A DNA stretch of 7,022 nt from positions 1 through 7,022 of the forward strand of contig CANLJW010000045.1 in NCBI GenBank assembly GCA_947491605.1, in the 5' to 3' direction. Of the stretch, positions 5,326 through 7,022 are shown piece by piece. Made by a program: the position numbers and the translations under genes. Under the pieces are notes generated by a model that saw only the letters and a program-made list of their open reading frames with translations, was not told the DNA's origin and did no database searches. The stretch comes from UBA7398 sp947491605 (GTDB lineage Bacteria > Actinomycetota > Actinomycetes > Nanopelagicales > Nanopelagicaceae). Every line of letters starts with the position of its first letter. The stretch's first letter is position 1.

Positions 5326-6534
5326 ATGAAAGTTACCGGGTTAGAAACGATTCGTTTGGCGGAATTTCCGGCGATCTTATTTTTACAAGTGCACACTGAT
5401 GAGGGATTGATCGGTCTCGGCGAAAATTGTGTTGGCGTTGAGAGCGTTGAAACTTTTCTACATGAAAGCGTTGCACCGCGGCTTTTAGGAAAGAACCCGC
5501 TAAATATCAATGAAATTCACGAGGTTTTACACCAAGACTTTATTGGTTTTAATGGCTCTTCGATCGCTGTCCGAGCTACATCGTCAATAGATATAGCGCT
5601 CTGGGATTTATTTGGTCAAGTAACTGGGCAGCCAATTTATCAATTGCTCGGCGGCAAGGTGCGCGACAAAATTCGCGCTTACAACACTTGTGCTGGTTCT
5701 GCTTACGCTAAAGGTTCCTCCAACATCGATAGGAATCGTAAAGCTCAACTGGGGACTGTTACCGATCACGAATATGAGGATCTTTTTGCATTCTTAAATA
5801 ACCCAGAAGATTTAGTGGCCAGCCTTAAGGCAATGGGGATGACCGCGATGAAGATTTGGCCATTTGATGAAGCTGCTATTAGATCTGGCGGCCAAACAAT
5901 TCATAAGAAAGATTTATGGGAAGCGGTGGATTTATTTAAACGCGCACGAGTCGCCGCTGGTGATGATTTCGACATCATGTTAGAGATGCATTCGCTCTGG
6001 TCAACTCCAGCTGCAACCATAATTGCTAATGCAGTTGAGGAATATTCGCCGTTCTGGTTTGAAGATCCAATTCGCAATGAGAGTACTGATGCGTTAATCC
6101 GTCTTAAAAATTCTATTAATTTACCGATTACGGTTGGTGAAACTACTGGTACTCGTTGGGATCATCACCGATTGCTTTCATCGAAAGCGGTTGACCATTT
6201 GATGTTAGATCCAGGATGGGTCGGCGGTATTACTGAAGCTTCAAAAGTTATAGCGCTAGCTTCTACCTATGGCGTTCCGGTTGCGCCGCATGATTGCACT
6301 GGCCCGGTCGTACTAACGGTTGGGACTCATCTCGGCGTGACTTATCCAAACGTTGAATTACAAGAAATGGTTCGCGCCTTTTATTATGGCTGGTACCAAG
6401 ATATGGTCACAGTGCTTCCTAAATATGAAAATGGATTCTTGACGCCACCATCTACGCCAGGGCTTGGCACCGCGCTACAACCAGGTATAAATCAGCGGCC
6501 AGATGCGATTGTTCGATGGAGTCGTCTTGGCTAA
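5326..6534 (+). CDS. Mandelate racemase/muconate lactonizing enzyme family protein (enolase superfamily), probable acid-sugar dehydratase
   Basis: The 402-residue protein has the full two-domain enolase-superfamily fold: an N-terminal capping domain (about 1-115, ending in DIALWDLFGQVTGQPIYQLLGG at 89-110) and a barrel. Enzymes of this group abstract a proton alpha to a carboxylate, and most sugar-acid members then eliminate water. Lys176 in MKIWPFD occupies the KxK position, but the second lysine is Trp178. The metal-ligand positions appear to be Glu220 (LEMHSLW, where Asp is usual), Glu246 (FEDP) and Glu272 (VGET). Asp295 (LDPGWVGG) and His322 (APHDCTGP) form the general acid-base pair. The ATG is chosen because GGAG lies 7 nt upstream; a TTG directly before it is less likely. 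The downstream kinase overlaps it by 8 nt. The pattern resembles a common but, to my knowledge, poorly characterised branch, so I give no substrate. Confidence 0.88.
   Translation: MKVTGLETIRLAEFPAILFLQVHTDEGLIGLGENCVGVESVETFLHESVAPRLLGKNPLNINEIHEVLHQDFIGFNGSSIAVRATSSIDIALWDLFGQVTGQPIYQLLGGKVRDKIRAYNTCAGSAYAKGSSNIDRNRKAQLGTVTDHEYEDLFAFLNNPEDLVASLKAMGMTAMKIWPFDEAAIRSGGQTIHKKDLWEAVDLFKRARVAAGDDFDIMLEMHSLWSTPAATIIANAVEEYSPFWFEDPIRNESTDALIRLKNSINLPITVGETTGTRWDHHRLLSSKAVDHLMLDPGWVGGITEASKVIALASTYGVPVAPHDCTGPVVLTVGTHLGVTYPNVELQEMVRAFYYGWYQDMVTVLPKYENGFLTPPSTPGLGTALQPGINQRPDAIVRWSRLG
6518..6521 (+). promoter_or_regulatory. Ribosome binding site that fixes the TTG start of the kinase
   Basis: GGAG lies 5 nt before TTG at 6527, inside the last codons of the enolase-superfamily gene. 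No ATG or GTG occurs in the kinase frame nearby: the ATG at 6516 is in another frame. This site therefore decides the start. Confidence 0.6.
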
Positions 6535-7022
6535 TAATCTAATCCTTGGATTAGATTTCGGCACTTCGTCAGTTAAGGCTATTTTTATCGACGATGCTGG
6601 CGAGATTTTGAAGCGCGTAGAAATTAAAATATCTACAGCCTCGACTTCTGTTTCACATGCAGAGCAGAACGCTGAAGATTATTTAAAAGCAGTTGTTGAG
6701 ATATCAAAAAATAATTCAGATCTAATTTCTAAAGTAATTTCAATTGGACTCTCTGGGCACACACCTTCGGTTGTTTGCGTAGATAGCGCGGGCAATGCGT
6801 TACGTCCAGTGATGACTTGGCAAGATAATCGAGCAACTAAAGAAGCCCAAGATTTACTAGCCAAGTATGGAAATCCAATTGAAATTATCGGTACATCTTT
6901 ACCTTGGGCAGCGAGCGCTTGCCCAGCAAAACTATTTTGGTTAGCAAGGCACGAACCCGAGATTGTCAAAAAAACGCGGTGGGTATTACAACCAAAAGAT
7001 TTTGTAGGAATGCATCTAACTG
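6527..7022 (+). CDS. FGGY-family carbohydrate kinase, N-terminal part (truncated by window end)
   Basis: The first 165 residues of a sugar kinase that phosphorylates a sugar, ketose or polyol with ATP are present, out of roughly 500. The protein begins MANNLILGLDFGTSSVKAIF if TTG at 6527 is the initiator, giving the normal N-terminus with the DFGTSS phosphate loop at 10-15. HAEQNAEDY (44-52) matches the usual AEQ-DP-W region. SGHTPSVVCVD (76-86), LRPVMTWQDNRA (92-103), the KLFWLARHEP segment (135-144) and LQPKDFVGMHLT (154-165) are family landmarks. The xylulokinase signature SGQMHG is absent, SGHTP standing in its place, so a plain xylulokinase call is not supported. The catalytic Asp and ATP-binding half lie beyond the window. 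The gene overlaps the dehydratase gene by 8 nt and is surely in the same operon, so the kinase probably acts in the same pathway, perhaps on a keto-deoxy sugar acid or related compound. Confidence 0.87.
   Translation, partial: MANNLILGLDFGTSSVKAIFIDDAGEILKRVEIKISTASTSVSHAEQNAEDYLKAVVEISKNNSDLISKVISIGLSGHTPSVVCVDSAGNALRPVMTWQDNRATKEAQDLLAKYGNPIEIIGTSLPWAASACPAKLFWLARHEPEIVKKTRWVLQPKDFVGMHLT

Noticed and set aside
6516..6518. ATG as the start of the FGGY kinase
   Set aside because: It is in a different frame from the LDFGTSS coding sequence.

Overview
The window looks like part of a carbohydrate or sugar-acid catabolism locus from a compact, moderately AT-rich bacterial genome. Genes are nearly back to back, with 4-bp and 8-bp overlaps, short leaders and clear purine-rich ribosome binding sites. 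The base composition, the protein style and the gene packing would suit a streamlined freshwater actinobacterium (acI / Nanopelagicales-like). That is an impression from reading, not a database result.

Positions 1-3381 hold a same-strand run of five genes: the C-terminal part of a D-2-hydroxyacid dehydrogenase (CtBP-like), an 82-residue free-standing lipoyl domain protein, the E1 alpha and E1 beta subunits of a thiamine-diphosphate 2-oxoacid/acetoin-type dehydrogenase, and a short-chain dehydrogenase/reductase. The spacing (19, 3, -4 and 13 nt) indicates one operon. No E2 acyltransferase or E3 is present between or after these genes.

Positions 3382-4225 hold a 121-nt leader with an 18-bp palindrome immediately before a GntR-family (FadR/FCD type) regulator. 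Positions 4215-5228 on the minus strand encode an Ldh2/MDH2-family NAD(P)-dependent dehydrogenase that meets the regulator tail to tail with an 11-nt overlap. A 97-nt divergent promoter region (5229-5325) follows and carries a half-palindromic site resembling the one before the regulator.

Positions 5326-7022 hold an enolase-superfamily (mandelate racemase group) acid-sugar dehydratase candidate. It overlaps by 8 nt a FGGY carbohydrate kinase that starts at TTG and runs off the window.

Together these genes offer a dehydratase, three oxidoreductases of different folds, a sugar kinase and an E1-lipoyl C-C cleaving unit under one probable local regulator. My inference is an inducible pathway in which a sugar acid or polyol is oxidised, dehydrated and phosphorylated, and a keto or diketo intermediate is cleaved by the E1-lipoyl unit. 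The substrate cannot be read from the sequence. The most unusual element is the E1 alpha/beta pair encoded with only a bare lipoyl carrier.
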